Source: Solirubrobacteraceae bacterium
GTDB taxonomy: Bacteria; Actinomycetota; Thermoleophilia; Solirubrobacterales; Solirubrobacteraceae
DNA: 64,000 bases
Reading direction: 5' to 3'
Assembly: GCA_023230855.1 (NCBI GenBank)
Contig: JALNWQ010000008.1
Location: forward strand, 62,001-126,000
Shown in pieces: positions 33,883 through 41,001 of the stretch. Positions within the stretch are counted from its first letter, which is position 1, and each line of letters opens with the position of its first letter. The position numbers and the translations under genes are program-made. The notes beneath the pieces were generated by a model that ran no database searches, was not told the DNA's origin, and was given only the letters and a program-made list of their open reading frames with translations.

Positions 33883-34716
33883 TCAGTCGTCGTGCAGCGC
33901 GCGGTAGAGGTCGTTGGGTCGCAGGCCGGTGAGGCCGGCGACGACGCGCGCCGCGACCTTGGCCCGCGCCCCACCGTCGACGAGGGACCGGGCCGCGTCG
34001 ACCGCCGCCCGCGCGTCGGCCGCGTCCGGACCGTCGGGCGCGACCCCGGCCACCACGAGGGTGATCTCGCCGCGCACGTCGCCGGCGAACCGGGCCGCGA
34101 CCTCGCCGGCCGGGCCGCGGACGACCTCCTCGTGGAGCTTCGTCAGCTCGCGGCAGACCGCGACGGGCCGGTCGGCGTCCTCGTCCGCGATCGCGGCGAG
34201 CGTCGCCGACAGCCGCCGTGGCGACTCGAACGCGACGGTCGTCTCGGTCGAGCGCAGCACGTCGAGGAGCTCGGCCGCACGGCGGGGCAGGAACCCGACG
34301 AACCGCCACCGCTCGGCGGGTAGCCCGGCGGCGGCGATCGCGGTCGGCGGGGCGCTCGGGCCGGGCAGCACCTCGACCCGCACTCCGGCGTCGCGCGCGG
34401 CGGCGACGAGCCGGCCACCGGGGTCGCTCACCACCGGCATCCCGGCGTCGGACACCACGGCGACCGTCCCGCCCGCCGCGGCGCGATCGACGAGCTCGAC
34501 CGACCGGGCCGCCTCGTTGTGCTCGTGCAGGCTCACCGTGGCGGTCGTGATCCCGAACCGCTGCAGCAGGGTGCGGGTGTGGCGGGTGTCCTCGCAGGCG
34601 ACGACGTCGGCGTCGGCGAGCGCGGCCAGCACCCGGGCGGTGACGTCGTCGAGGTTGCCGATCGGCGTGGCGCAGACGACGATCCGCCCGGTGGCGGCGT
34701 TCCGGTCGGCGCTCAC
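33883..34716 (-). CDS. rsmI: 16S rRNA (cytidine1402-2'-O)-methyltransferase
   Basis: 277 residues of the SAM-dependent tetrapyrrole-methylase fold: IVVCATPIGNLDDVTARVL, VVACEDTRHTRTLLQRFGI, VAVVSDAGMPVVSDPGGRLV, LPGPSAPPTAIAAAGLP and FVGFLPRRA are all RsmI hallmarks. It modifies C1402 in the ribosomal P site together with RsmH. GTG 34716 overlaps the stop of the upstream ATPase gene (GTGA), so the two are co-translated. Confidence 0.95.
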   Translation of the reverse strand: MSADRNAATGRIVVCATPIGNLDDVTARVLAALADADVVACEDTRHTRTLLQRFGITTATVSLHEHNEAARSVELVDRAAAGGTVAVVSDAGMPVVSDPGGRLVAAARDAGVRVEVLPGPSAPPTAIAAAGLPAERWRFVGFLPRRAAELLDVLRSTETTVAFESPRRLSATLAAIADEDADRPVAVCRELTKLHEEVVRGPAGEVAARFAGDVRGEITLVVAGVAPDGPDAADARAAVDAARSLVDGGARAKVAARVVAGLTGLRPNDLYRALHDD

Positions 34717-35846
34717 GCCGTCTCCCGTCGCAGCCACAGCGTCAGCAGCGGATCGACGAGCCGCCAGCCGCGACCGTCGGGGACGAGGTGCTGCCCGTCG
34801 TCGACGAGGCGCTCGACGGCGTCCCCCAGCGTGCTGGCCGCCATGCCGGTGAGACGGCGGGCGTCGGCGCCCGTCGGGGGAATGCCGTCGGCGACGAGCC
34901 GCAGCACCTGGGCCTCGGCCTTCGGTCGGCCGCGCCACGTCGCCCGGTGCACGTCGTCGGTGGCCCGCAGCGCGTCGGCCACGGCCAGCTCGACGAGCTC
35001 GTCGGGGTCGGGGCGCCCGTCCGCGTCGGCGTCCTCGAGGCGGCGCAACAGGTGGTGGGCCACGAGCACCGTGCGCTGCGGGTGTCCCCCCATCTCGGCG
35101 ACCAGGAGGTCGACCGCCGCCCCGACGTCGGGATCGTCGAACCCCTCGGCCTCGAGCACCGCGACGAGCGCGTCGGTGGCCTCCTCCTCCGGGAGCGGCC
35201 CGAGCTCCAACGGCTGCGCCTGGCCGAAGAGCGGCCGCTCGCGATCGGTGAACAGGGCCCGCAGCAACGAAGGCTCGCTGCCGGCGTAGACGTAGGCGGC
35301 CGCGTCGCCGTGGTGTTGGATGACCGACCGGAGGCTGCCGTCCAGCCGGGTGCCGGCCTGCAGCAGGTCCTGGAACTCGTCGAAGCAGACGACGCACAGC
35401 CCGCCGTCGCGCTCGTGCAGGCGGGCCGGGACGTCGAGGAGCTCCAGCAGCGCCGGCTCCAGCTGCTCCCGGGCCGGCGCCGGTCCGCGCTCGACCGTGA
35501 TGCCGAGCCCCGTCGGCCCGATCGTCAGTCCCGCCCGGCGCGTCGCCCGCCCCACGACCCGGGCGGCCGCGGGGTCGAGGGCCCGGTAGGCGTGCGCCAC
35601 GCGGGCGAGGACCGCCGCGGTGTCGCCGACGTCCGACAGGTCGACGACGACGGCGCGGTGCCCGACCTCGCGCATCGCCGCGACGTGGGCGTGCAACAGG
35701 CTCGTCTTCCCGAACCGCCGAGGCGCGGCCAGCCGGATCGCGGTCCGGCGCCCGGCGCCGCGGGCGAGCTCCGCCAGCTCCTCGCGGCGGTCGATGAGCT
35801 GCTGCGGGCCCACCGGCACGTCGAAGCGCAGCGGAGAGGACGTCAC
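34713..35846 (-). CDS. Archaeal-ATPase/Cdc6-like P-loop ATPase with C-terminal winged helix, function unknown
   Basis: 377 residues. Begins TSSPLRFDVPVGPQQLIDRREEL; Walker A is APRRFGKTSLL (about residue 42), Walker B CVVCFDEFQDL, sensor-like AYVYAGSEPSLLRALF, and a C-terminal winged helix (GADARRLTGMAASTLGDAVERLVDDG, LVDPLLTLWLRRE). This matches the STAND/'archaeal ATPase' group whose roles are poorly known. The start is taken as GTG 35846 because TACGAT ends 7 nt upstream; GTG 35849 is equally possible and GTG 35897 would run through the operator. It is coupled to rsmI by GTGA and preceded by strong palindromes, so it is probably tightly regulated. Confidence 0.85.
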   Translation of the reverse strand: MTSSPLRFDVPVGPQQLIDRREELAELARGAGRRTAIRLAAPRRFGKTSLLHAHVAAMREVGHRAVVVDLSDVGDTAAVLARVAHAYRALDPAAARVVGRATRRAGLTIGPTGLGITVERGPAPAREQLEPALLELLDVPARLHERDGGLCVVCFDEFQDLLQAGTRLDGSLRSVIQHHGDAAAYVYAGSEPSLLRALFTDRERPLFGQAQPLELGPLPEEEATDALVAVLEAEGFDDPDVGAAVDLLVAEMGGHPQRTVLVAHHLLRRLEDADADGRPDPDELVELAVADALRATDDVHRATWRGRPKAEAQVLRLVADGIPPTGADARRLTGMAASTLGDAVERLVDDGQHLVPDGRGWRLVDPLLTLWLRRETA

Positions 35847-35852
35847 CACCCC

Positions 35853-35858
35853 ATCGTA
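35853..35858 (-). promoter_or_regulatory. -10 box (TACGAT) of the ATPase-rsmI pair
   Basis: TACGAT on the minus strand ends 7 nt before the GTG at 35846. A TTGATC hexamer (35884-35879) lies 20 nt upstream, with a perfect palindrome in the long spacer. Confidence 0.45.
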
Positions 35859-35865
35859 GCGCCAT

Positions 35866-35926
35866 TCCGTTCGGAACGGATCAAATGATCCGGCCACACC
35901 GGATCAGTTCGTCCGTCTCAGACGGA
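35866..35926. promoter_or_regulatory. Cluster of three palindromes, probable operator of the ATPase gene
   Basis: TCCGTTCGGAACGGA (35866-35880) and TCCGTCTCAGACGGA (35912-35926) are both perfect 7-bp dyads with one central base and share the TCCGT/ACGGA ends; their centres are 46 bp apart. Between them CGGATCA-AA-TGATCCG (35877-35892) forms a third perfect dyad overlapping the first. The stretch is distinctly AT-richer than its surroundings and noncoding. No regulator gene is adjacent. Confidence 0.7.
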
Positions 35927-35991
35927 TCCGGCGTGGCGCCCCGCCTTCGCCCGGAGGCCGCCGCCCGCGCCCGCCGCGTCGCCCTCCCCGC

Positions 35992-36960
35992 TCACGACAG
36001 CTCCTCCAGCGCCAGCACGCCCGCGCCGACCATCCCGGCGTCCGCCCCGAACCGGGCGACCTCGACCCGCGCCGCGTTCGACGGTGGCCGCGCCCGACGG
36101 CGGGCCTCCTCGCGGGCGGGGCCCAGGAGCAGCTCCCCGGCCGCCGACGCGCCGCCGCCGATGAGGACGACGTCGGGGTTGAAGATGTTCATGACGTTGG
36201 CGATGCCGACGCCGAGGAACGTCGCGGTGTCGCGCAGCGCCTCGCGGGCGGCGGCGTCCCCGTCCCGCGCGGCGTCGGTGACGTGCTGCCCGGTGATGAC
36301 CTGCCCGTCGGCGGCGAGCCGGGCGAGCGCCGACCCGGGTCGCTGACCGGCGAGCCGCGCGCCCGCCCGCCCGAGCGCGGTGCCCGACGCCAGCGCCTCG
36401 AGGCAGCCGCGGCTCGTGCACGCCCCCTGGCACGGGGGGCCGTCCAGGTCGACGACCATGTGCCCGAGCTCGGTCGCCGCGCCGGTCGCGCCGCGCACGA
36501 GCAGCCCCCCGGTCACGACGCCGCTGGCGATCCCGGTGCCGAGCGCGAGCAGGACCGCGTCGTCGCTGCCGCGCGCCCCGCCGGCGCGCCACTCGGCGAG
36601 CATCGCGCAGTTGCCGTCGTTGTCGAGCGCGACCGGCAGCTGCAGGCGATCCTGCAGGAGGTCGCGGACCGGCACCCCGTCGAGGGGCTGGTGGACGGTG
36701 GACACCGCGATGCCGCGCGCCCGGTCGACGAGCGACGGGATCCCGACGCCGACCCCGCCGACGGGGCCCAGGCCCGCGTCGCGCGCCCGCCGCTCCAGGG
36801 CCCGGACCTCGGCGACGACGAGGTCGAGCAGCACCTCCGCATCGCGCTCCGGCGGCGGCAGGCGGTAGGCGCGGTCGACCGTGCGCAGGCCGGACGTGAG
36901 CAGGCCCGCGAGGAGCTTCGTTCCGCCGAGGTCGACGCCGATGACGCAGGCCGCCGACAC
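35992..36960 (-). CDS. ROK-family sugar kinase, probable glucokinase
   Basis: 322 residues. ATP-binding VIGVDLGGTKLLAGLL at the N-terminus, LPVALDNDGNCAMLAEW, LALGTGIASGVV, and the ROK zinc signature in ELGHMVVDLDGPPCQGACTSRGCLEALASG are visible. Family members phosphorylate glucose or related sugars; a separate repressor-type HTH is absent, so it is a kinase rather than a ROK repressor. GTG 36960 is preferred because TATGGT ends 8 nt upstream and the product then begins right at the family N-terminus; ATG 36972 is the alternative. It is divergent from the LCP gene, with 18 bp between start codons. Confidence 0.9.
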   Translation of the reverse strand: MSAACVIGVDLGGTKLLAGLLTSGLRTVDRAYRLPPPERDAEVLLDLVVAEVRALERRARDAGLGPVGGVGVGIPSLVDRARGIAVSTVHQPLDGVPVRDLLQDRLQLPVALDNDGNCAMLAEWRAGGARGSDDAVLLALGTGIASGVVTGGLLVRGATGAATELGHMVVDLDGPPCQGACTSRGCLEALASGTALGRAGARLAGQRPGSALARLAADGQVITGQHVTDAARDGDAAAREALRDTATFLGVGIANVMNIFNPDVVLIGGGASAAGELLLGPAREEARRRARPPSNAARVEVARFGADAGMVGAGVLALEELS

Positions 36961-36967
36961 GCGCGCC

Positions 36968-36973
36968 ACCATA
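36968..36973 (-). promoter_or_regulatory. -10 box (TATGGT), leaderless, of the ROK kinase gene
   Basis: TATGGT on the minus strand ends 8 nt before the GTG at 36960. It sits in the 18-bp gap between the divergent ROK and LCP starts, so both promoters must overlap. Confidence 0.45.
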
Positions 36974-36978
36974 CCGAT

Positions 36979-38343
36979 GTGCCCGACCGCCCGGACGAGC
37001 CCCCGCAGGACCGGCGCTACACCGTCTACGGTGGTGGCTCGCCACGCCGTCCCCGCCCGCCCCGCGCCGGGGCCGACGGCGAGCCCCGGCCCCGGCGACG
37101 CGACGAGGGCGGACCGGCCGGGCCCCGCGACGGACGACGCCGTCCGGCGGGCCCGCGCGGCGACGGGCGCACCGCGGCACGGGACGACGCGCGGCAGGAC
37201 GGCGACGCCCCCGCCACGGGGGGCCGACCGCCCGGCGGCGAACCGCCGGCACCCTACACGGTCTACGAGGCCCGGCGACGGCTCGGCCGGGGCCGCGCTC
37301 CCGGGGCGTCGGGAGCGGGGGCTCCACCCGACGGCCCCGGTCGGCGACGCCGCCGCGTCCGTCCGCCGCGTGGCCTCGCGGTCCGGATCCTGCGCGGCGC
37401 GCTGTGCGCCGCCGTCGCCTGGGTCGCGCTGTCGCTCGTCCTCTTCCTCGTGTCCGCCCAGGTCCACCAGGACGGCGGGCCCGCCGACGAGCTGCTCGGC
37501 GGTGGCGGGGCGCCCTTCGGCGCGACGAACATGCTCGTGCTCGGCACGGACGAGCGTCCGGAGGGGTCCAAGGAGCCCGGCGCCGAGGGTCGCGGCGGGA
37601 CGGCCCGGACCGACACGATGCTGTTGAGCCGTACAGGCGGGTTCTCCAACAACCGCCTGTCGATCCCCCGCGACACGATCGTGGAGATCGACGGGCGTCG
37701 CCAGAAGATCAACGCGGCGTTCGCGCTCGACGGCACCCGTGGCGCGGTCGGCGCGGTCGAGCGCCTCACCGGGATCGACGTGCATCACGTGGCGCAGATG
37801 GACTTCGCGAACTTCCCGGGCCTCGTCGACGCGATGGGCGGGATCCGGTTCACGCCGAAGACGTGCGTCCGGGCCGAGGTGAGCGGCGGCGCGCGGCGGG
37901 CGCGCCCGAACGCGGTGACGTCCGGCACCGGCCGCTGGTTCGGCGGGACGTCGTTCCGGTTGCGCCGCGGCGAGACGTACGCGCTCACCGGCCGGCAGAC
38001 GCTGGCGTTGGCGCGGGTGCGCAAGAACGACTGCCGGGTCGGCCAGAACGACCTGGACCGTGCGGCGCGTCAGCAGCAGATCCTCAGCGCGATGAAGCGC
38101 CGGGTGCTCTCCCCCGCCGGGTTCATGCGGCTGCCGTTCATCGCCTGGAAGGCCCCGCAGGCGGTGAAGACCGACATGGGCGGCCTGTCGTTGCTCGGCG
38201 TGGCGATCGGCCAGTTCCTGCCGGGCGGCGGGTCGTCCCAGGTGCTGAAGCCGAGCGGGTTCGAGACGTTGCCCGACGGTGGTCAGGGCCTCGTCGTCGA
38301 CCAGGAGACGATCGAGCGCGCCCGCCGCGAGTTCGAGGAGTGA
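36979..38343 (+). CDS. LytR-CpsA-Psr (LCP) family cell-wall glycopolymer ligase
   Basis: 454 residues. A cytoplasmic Pro/Arg/Gly-rich segment of about 130 residues with two YTVY motifs precedes one membrane helix (ILRGALCAAVAWVALSLVLFLV). The extracytoplasmic LCP domain follows (TNMLVLGTDERP, ARTDTMLLSRT, NNRLSIPRDTIVEIDG, QKINAAFALDG, YALTGRQTLALARVRKND, RAARQQQILSAM). LCP enzymes transfer polyprenyl-linked glycopolymers to peptidoglycan; the catalytic-type Arg/Asp residues are present. Starts with GTG 36979; no other in-frame start exists before the membrane helix. Confidence 0.93.
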   Translation: MPDRPDEPPQDRRYTVYGGGSPRRPRPPRAGADGEPRPRRRDEGGPAGPRDGRRRPAGPRGDGRTAARDDARQDGDAPATGGRPPGGEPPAPYTVYEARRRLGRGRAPGASGAGAPPDGPGRRRRRVRPPRGLAVRILRGALCAAVAWVALSLVLFLVSAQVHQDGGPADELLGGGGAPFGATNMLVLGTDERPEGSKEPGAEGRGGTARTDTMLLSRTGGFSNNRLSIPRDTIVEIDGRRQKINAAFALDGTRGAVGAVERLTGIDVHHVAQMDFANFPGLVDAMGGIRFTPKTCVRAEVSGGARRARPNAVTSGTGRWFGGTSFRLRRGETYALTGRQTLALARVRKNDCRVGQNDLDRAARQQQILSAMKRRVLSPAGFMRLPFIAWKAPQAVKTDMGGLSLLGVAIGQFLPGGGSSQVLKPSGFETLPDGGQGLVVDQETIERARREFEE

Positions 38344-38388
38344 CGGGTCGGAAGCCCGACGGCCACCGGAGCCGCCCCCGGAGGCGGG

Positions 38389-38727
38389 TCACCGCCGCCG
38401 CGACGGCCCACCCTCCGGCAACCCGGCGCTCGTCCAGGCGGTCATGCCGCCGCCGACCGAGCAGGCGTCGCGACCCGCGCGCTCGGCCACCACCGCCGCC
38501 GCGACGCTGCGCCGGCCCGAGCGACAGACGAAGCCGATCGTCCCGGGCGGCAGCTCGGAGAGCCTCCCGGGCAGCTCGGTCAACGGCAGGTGCAGGGAAC
38601 CGGCCGGGGCGCCGGCGGCGCGTTCCCCGGCCTCTCGGACGTCGACGAGCACCAGGTCCCCCCGACGCTGTCGGCGGTGCGCCTCCTGCACGTCGATCGT
38701 GGTGACGGGCTGACGTCTGAACAGCAT
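38389..38727 (-). CDS. Rhodanese-like sulfurtransferase
   Basis: 112 residues, a single rhodanese domain: TTIDVQEAHRR, LVLVDVREAGERAAGAPAGSLHLPL and the active-site loop FVCRSGRRS with Cys68. Such proteins carry persulfide sulfur, here probably from the sulfide:quinone oxidoreductase encoded divergently. A GGAGG ribosome-binding site precedes the ATG. The shared 159-bp intergenic region contains a dyad that may be an operator for both genes. Confidence 0.93.
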   Translation of the reverse strand: MLFRRQPVTTIDVQEAHRRQRRGDLVLVDVREAGERAAGAPAGSLHLPLTELPGRLSELPPGTIGFVCRSGRRSVAAAVVAERAGRDACSVGGGMTAWTSAGLPEGGPSRRR

Positions 38728-38804
38728 GCGTGCCTCCGGCGTGGATCGATGACGGCGCGGCCGTCCGGGCGGGCGGGCCACCGTCGGTGACCGAGCGCCA
38801 GTTC

Positions 38805-38832
38805 CACTATACAACTCCACAGTTGCATACTG
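38805..38832. promoter_or_regulatory. Dyad and promoter region shared by rhodanese and SQR genes
   Basis: CACTATACAACT, CCAC, AGTTGCATACTG: arms of 12 bp match at 10 positions, in an AT-rich island. TATAGT on the minus strand (38811-38806) and CATACT on the plus strand (38826-38831) are -10-like hexamers within it. The arrangement fits one sulfide- or persulfide-responsive repressor (ArsR/BigR or CsoR type, inference) acting on both directions. Confidence 0.55.
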
Positions 38833-38886
38833 GTAGAGTGGCTGACGTTGGCGACATCCACCCGCTCAGCGAACAGGAGAGTCTCG

Positions 38887-40104
38887 ATGTCCCCGAATCA
38901 ACGGGTGCTGGTCCTCGGTTCCAGCTTCGCCGGCCTCAACGCCGCCCTCGATCTCCGGCGTCGGCTCCGCGACGAGGTCGAGGTCGTCGTGCTCGACCCC
39001 CGCCCCCGGTTCACGTTCATCCCGTCCCTGGTCTGGCTGCCGTTCGGACTCCGCCGACCCGACCAGGTCACCTTCGACCTGGGCTCGACGTACGCACGAA
39101 AGGGCGTCCGGTTCGTCAACGAAGCAGCCGCCGGAATCGACCTCGACGAGCGAATCGTGCACACGGACGGCGGTCGGCGCTTCGACTACGATCGCCTCGT
39201 CGTGGCCACCGGTCCACGGTTGGCGTTCGAGAAGATCCCCGGCCTGGGGCCCGACGACGGCCACACCCAATCGGTCTGCAACCTCGACCACGCGGTTCGG
39301 GCCGGCGAGGCGTGGCAGCGGTTCCTCGCCGATCCGGGACCGGTCGTCGTCGGAACGGCGCAGGGCGGCTCCTGCTTCGGCGCCTCGTACGAGTTCGCGC
39401 TCAATCTCCAGCACCAGCTGGCGCGCCGCGGGCTCGCCGACGTCGCGCCGGTGACCTTCGTGACCGCGGAGCCGTTCCTCGGACACTTCGGGCTCGGCGG
39501 GATCGCCGACTCCGAATCCCGGGTCCGTCGCATGTTCGACCGCCGCGGGATCGAGGGCATCGCCAACGCCGCGATCCGCGAGGTGCGCGCCGACGAGATG
39601 GAGCTCGAGAGTGGCCGCGTGCTGCCGTTCCGGTACTCGATGATCGTGCCGCCGTTCACCGGGGTCGACGTCGTCCGCTCGGTCGAGGGGCTGGCGAACC
39701 CGATGGGATTCCTCCCGATCGACCACCGCTTCCGCCATCCCGACCACCCCGAGGTCTACGGCGCCGGCGTGGCGGTCGCGATCTCCCCGCCCGCGACGAC
39801 GCAGGTCCCCACCGGCGTGCCGAAGACCGGGCAGATGAGCGAGACGATGGGCAAGACCGTCGCCGTGAACATCGCCTCCGACCTGCAGGGCGGCCGGCAC
39901 CGCGACCTGCCGGTGGAGAAGATGTCGGCGGTGTGCATGCTCGACGGCGGCGACGACGGCATCGTCTTCCGGGCCACCGACGTGCTCTCCACCAGGCGAC
40001 GACGCAGGGGGTTCGTCACCTCGGGCCCGCACGGCCACTGGGTCAAGCTCGCGTTCGAACGGTTCTACCTGGGCACGCGACGCCGCGGCGTGACCCTGCT
40101 CTGA
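38887..40104 (+). CDS. sqr: Sulfide:quinone oxidoreductase
   Basis: FAD protein of 405 residues that oxidises sulfide to persulfide/polysulfide and passes electrons to quinone at the membrane. It shows the Rossmann start VLVLGSSFAGLNAALDLRRR, FTFIPSLVWLPFG, VVATGP and the three catalytic-type cysteines Cys131 (SVCNLDHA), Cys163 (GGSCFGASYEF) and Cys350 (AVCMLDGGDDG). AGGAGAG sits 6 nt before ATG 38887, so it has a leader. A- and T-ending codons are more frequent than in neighbours, hinting at horizontal acquisition. It pairs with the divergent rhodanese gene. Confidence 0.92.
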   Translation: MSPNQRVLVLGSSFAGLNAALDLRRRLRDEVEVVVLDPRPRFTFIPSLVWLPFGLRRPDQVTFDLGSTYARKGVRFVNEAAAGIDLDERIVHTDGGRRFDYDRLVVATGPRLAFEKIPGLGPDDGHTQSVCNLDHAVRAGEAWQRFLADPGPVVVGTAQGGSCFGASYEFALNLQHQLARRGLADVAPVTFVTAEPFLGHFGLGGIADSESRVRRMFDRRGIEGIANAAIREVRADEMELESGRVLPFRYSMIVPPFTGVDVVRSVEGLANPMGFLPIDHRFRHPDHPEVYGAGVAVAISPPATTQVPTGVPKTGQMSETMGKTVAVNIASDLQGGRHRDLPVEKMSAVCMLDGGDDGIVFRATDVLSTRRRRRGFVTSGPHGHWVKLAFERFYLGTRRRGVTLL

Positions 40105-40113
40105 GCCTCGCTC

Positions 40114-40144
40114 CCCGACGGTCGCCACCGGCCCGACCGTCGGG
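40114..40144. terminator. Perfect 11-bp hairpin after the SQR gene
   Basis: CCCGACGGTCG, a 9-nt loop and the exact complement begin 10 nt after the stop at 40104, between convergent genes. Confidence 0.65.
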
Positions 40145-40182
40145 CCGGGCGGCGGCCGATCGAACGCCGGTCCCGGCCGGTC

Positions 40183-40482
40183 TCAGGGCTTCGGCGCGGG
40201 CGCGGCCTTGGCCGCCTTTTCCCGCTCCTTGCGCTGGCTGCGCATCTTGTCGTCGTGCGCGTCGGCGCCGGCCTCGGCGGCGCGCTCCAGCTCGCGGTTG
40301 CCCCGGGCCGTGCCGACGTCGTTGGCGTAGAACCCGCTGCCCTTGAAGTGGATCGCCGGGGCGTGCAGGACCCGCTCGACCGGCACGCCGGTGTCGGGGT
40401 CGACGGTCAGCGCGTCGTCGCTGAACTTCTGCAGGACCTCGAAGGTCGTGCCGTCGGGCCGGCGGTACTCGTAGATCGGCAC
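40183..40482 (-). CDS. FmdB-family protein lacking all zinc-binding cysteines (paralogue 1)
   Basis: 99 residues. The frame reads PIYEYRRPDGTTFEVLQKFS, then DDALTVDPDTGVPVERVLHA and PAIHFKGSGFY, which is the FmdB/regulatory-protein layout. The two CxxC pairs that normally bind zinc (YRCxxC and CPxCG) are replaced by YRRPDG and VDPDTG. The C-terminal half is a charged Lys/Ala-rich helix. Starts with GTG 40482, 24 nt after the end of paralogue 2, so the two form an operon. Function unknown. Confidence 0.85.
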   Translation of the reverse strand: MPIYEYRRPDGTTFEVLQKFSDDALTVDPDTGVPVERVLHAPAIHFKGSGFYANDVGTARGNRELERAAEAGADAHDDKMRSQRKEREKAAKAAPAPKP

Positions 40483-40506
40483 GTGCGGGATCCCGGTGGG
40501 TGGCCG

Positions 40507-40920
40507 CTAGGCGGAGGTGGTCCCGGACGACGCGGCGGGCGCGGCCTTCGACGTCGAGGACGAGCCACCGTCCGATCCGGACGACGAGGACGTGGAGGAC
40601 GACCCGCCACCGTCGGACGACCCCGACGACGAGCCGCCGTCGGACGACGAGGAGCCCTCGGACGAGGACGACCCCTCGGACGATCCCGCCCCCGACGACG
40701 GACCGGCGTCGCCACCGGACCCGTCGCCCCCGACCGGGCGCTTCCGCGTGCCGTAGTCGGTGTTGTGGAAGCCCTTGCCCTTGAAGTGGATCGCCGGGGC
40801 GCTGAGGACCCGCTGGACCGGCACGCCGGTCTCGGGATCGACGGTCAGCGCGTCGTCGCTGAACTTCTGCAGGACCTCGAACGTGGTCCCGTCCGGGCGA
40901 CGGTACTCGTAGATCGGCAT
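40507..40920 (-). CDS. FmdB-family protein lacking zinc-binding cysteines (paralogue 2) with Ser-rich tail
   Basis: 137 residues. The N-terminal 60 residues are nearly identical to paralogue 1 (PIYEYRRPDGTTFEVLQKFS, VPVQRVLSAPAIHFKGKGF), again without a single zinc-ligand cysteine. The remainder is a low-complexity tail of Ser, Gly and Asp (about 65 residues) ending AAPAASSGTTSA. ATG 40920 is chosen because the FmdB domain begins there; a TATACT -10 box ends 10 nt upstream and a perfect CIRCE element lies 45 nt upstream. This is probably a heat-shock-regulated gene. Confidence 0.87.
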   Translation of the reverse strand: MPIYEYRRPDGTTFEVLQKFSDDALTVDPETGVPVQRVLSAPAIHFKGKGFHNTDYGTRKRPVGGDGSGGDAGPSSGAGSSEGSSSSEGSSSSDGGSSSGSSDGGGSSSTSSSSGSDGGSSSTSKAAPAASSGTTSA

Positions 40921-40929
40921 GGCGGGTCC

Positions 40930-40935
40930 AGTATA
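40930..40935 (-). promoter_or_regulatory. -10 box (TATACT) of the FmdB-like pair
   Basis: TATACT on the minus strand ends 10 nt before the ATG at 40920; the CIRCE element lies about 30 nt further upstream. Confidence 0.5.
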
Positions 40936-40964
40936 GGCAGGCCGCACCGGAAGCGGGCCCGTCG

Positions 40965-40991
40965 TTGGCACTCTCGACCCAAGAGTGCCAA
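40965..40991. promoter_or_regulatory. CIRCE element (HrcA operator)
   Basis: TTGGCACTC, nine bases, GAGTGCCAA: a perfect 9-bp inverted repeat with N9 spacing (the symmetry even extends one base inward). It differs from the consensus TTAGCACTC-N9-GAGTGCTAA at one position per arm. It sits upstream of the FmdB-like pair and just downstream of the esterase stop, so it controls the leftward pair. Confidence 0.9.
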
Positions 40992-41001
40992 GGATCGTGG
41001 C

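Noticed and set aside
40530..40720. GAC/GTC-rich repetitive stretch resembling a microsatellite or a separate acidic plus-strand ORF
   Set aside because: It is the Ser/Gly-rich tail of FmdB paralogue 2 read on the minus strand; the acidic plus-strand ORF is its shadow.
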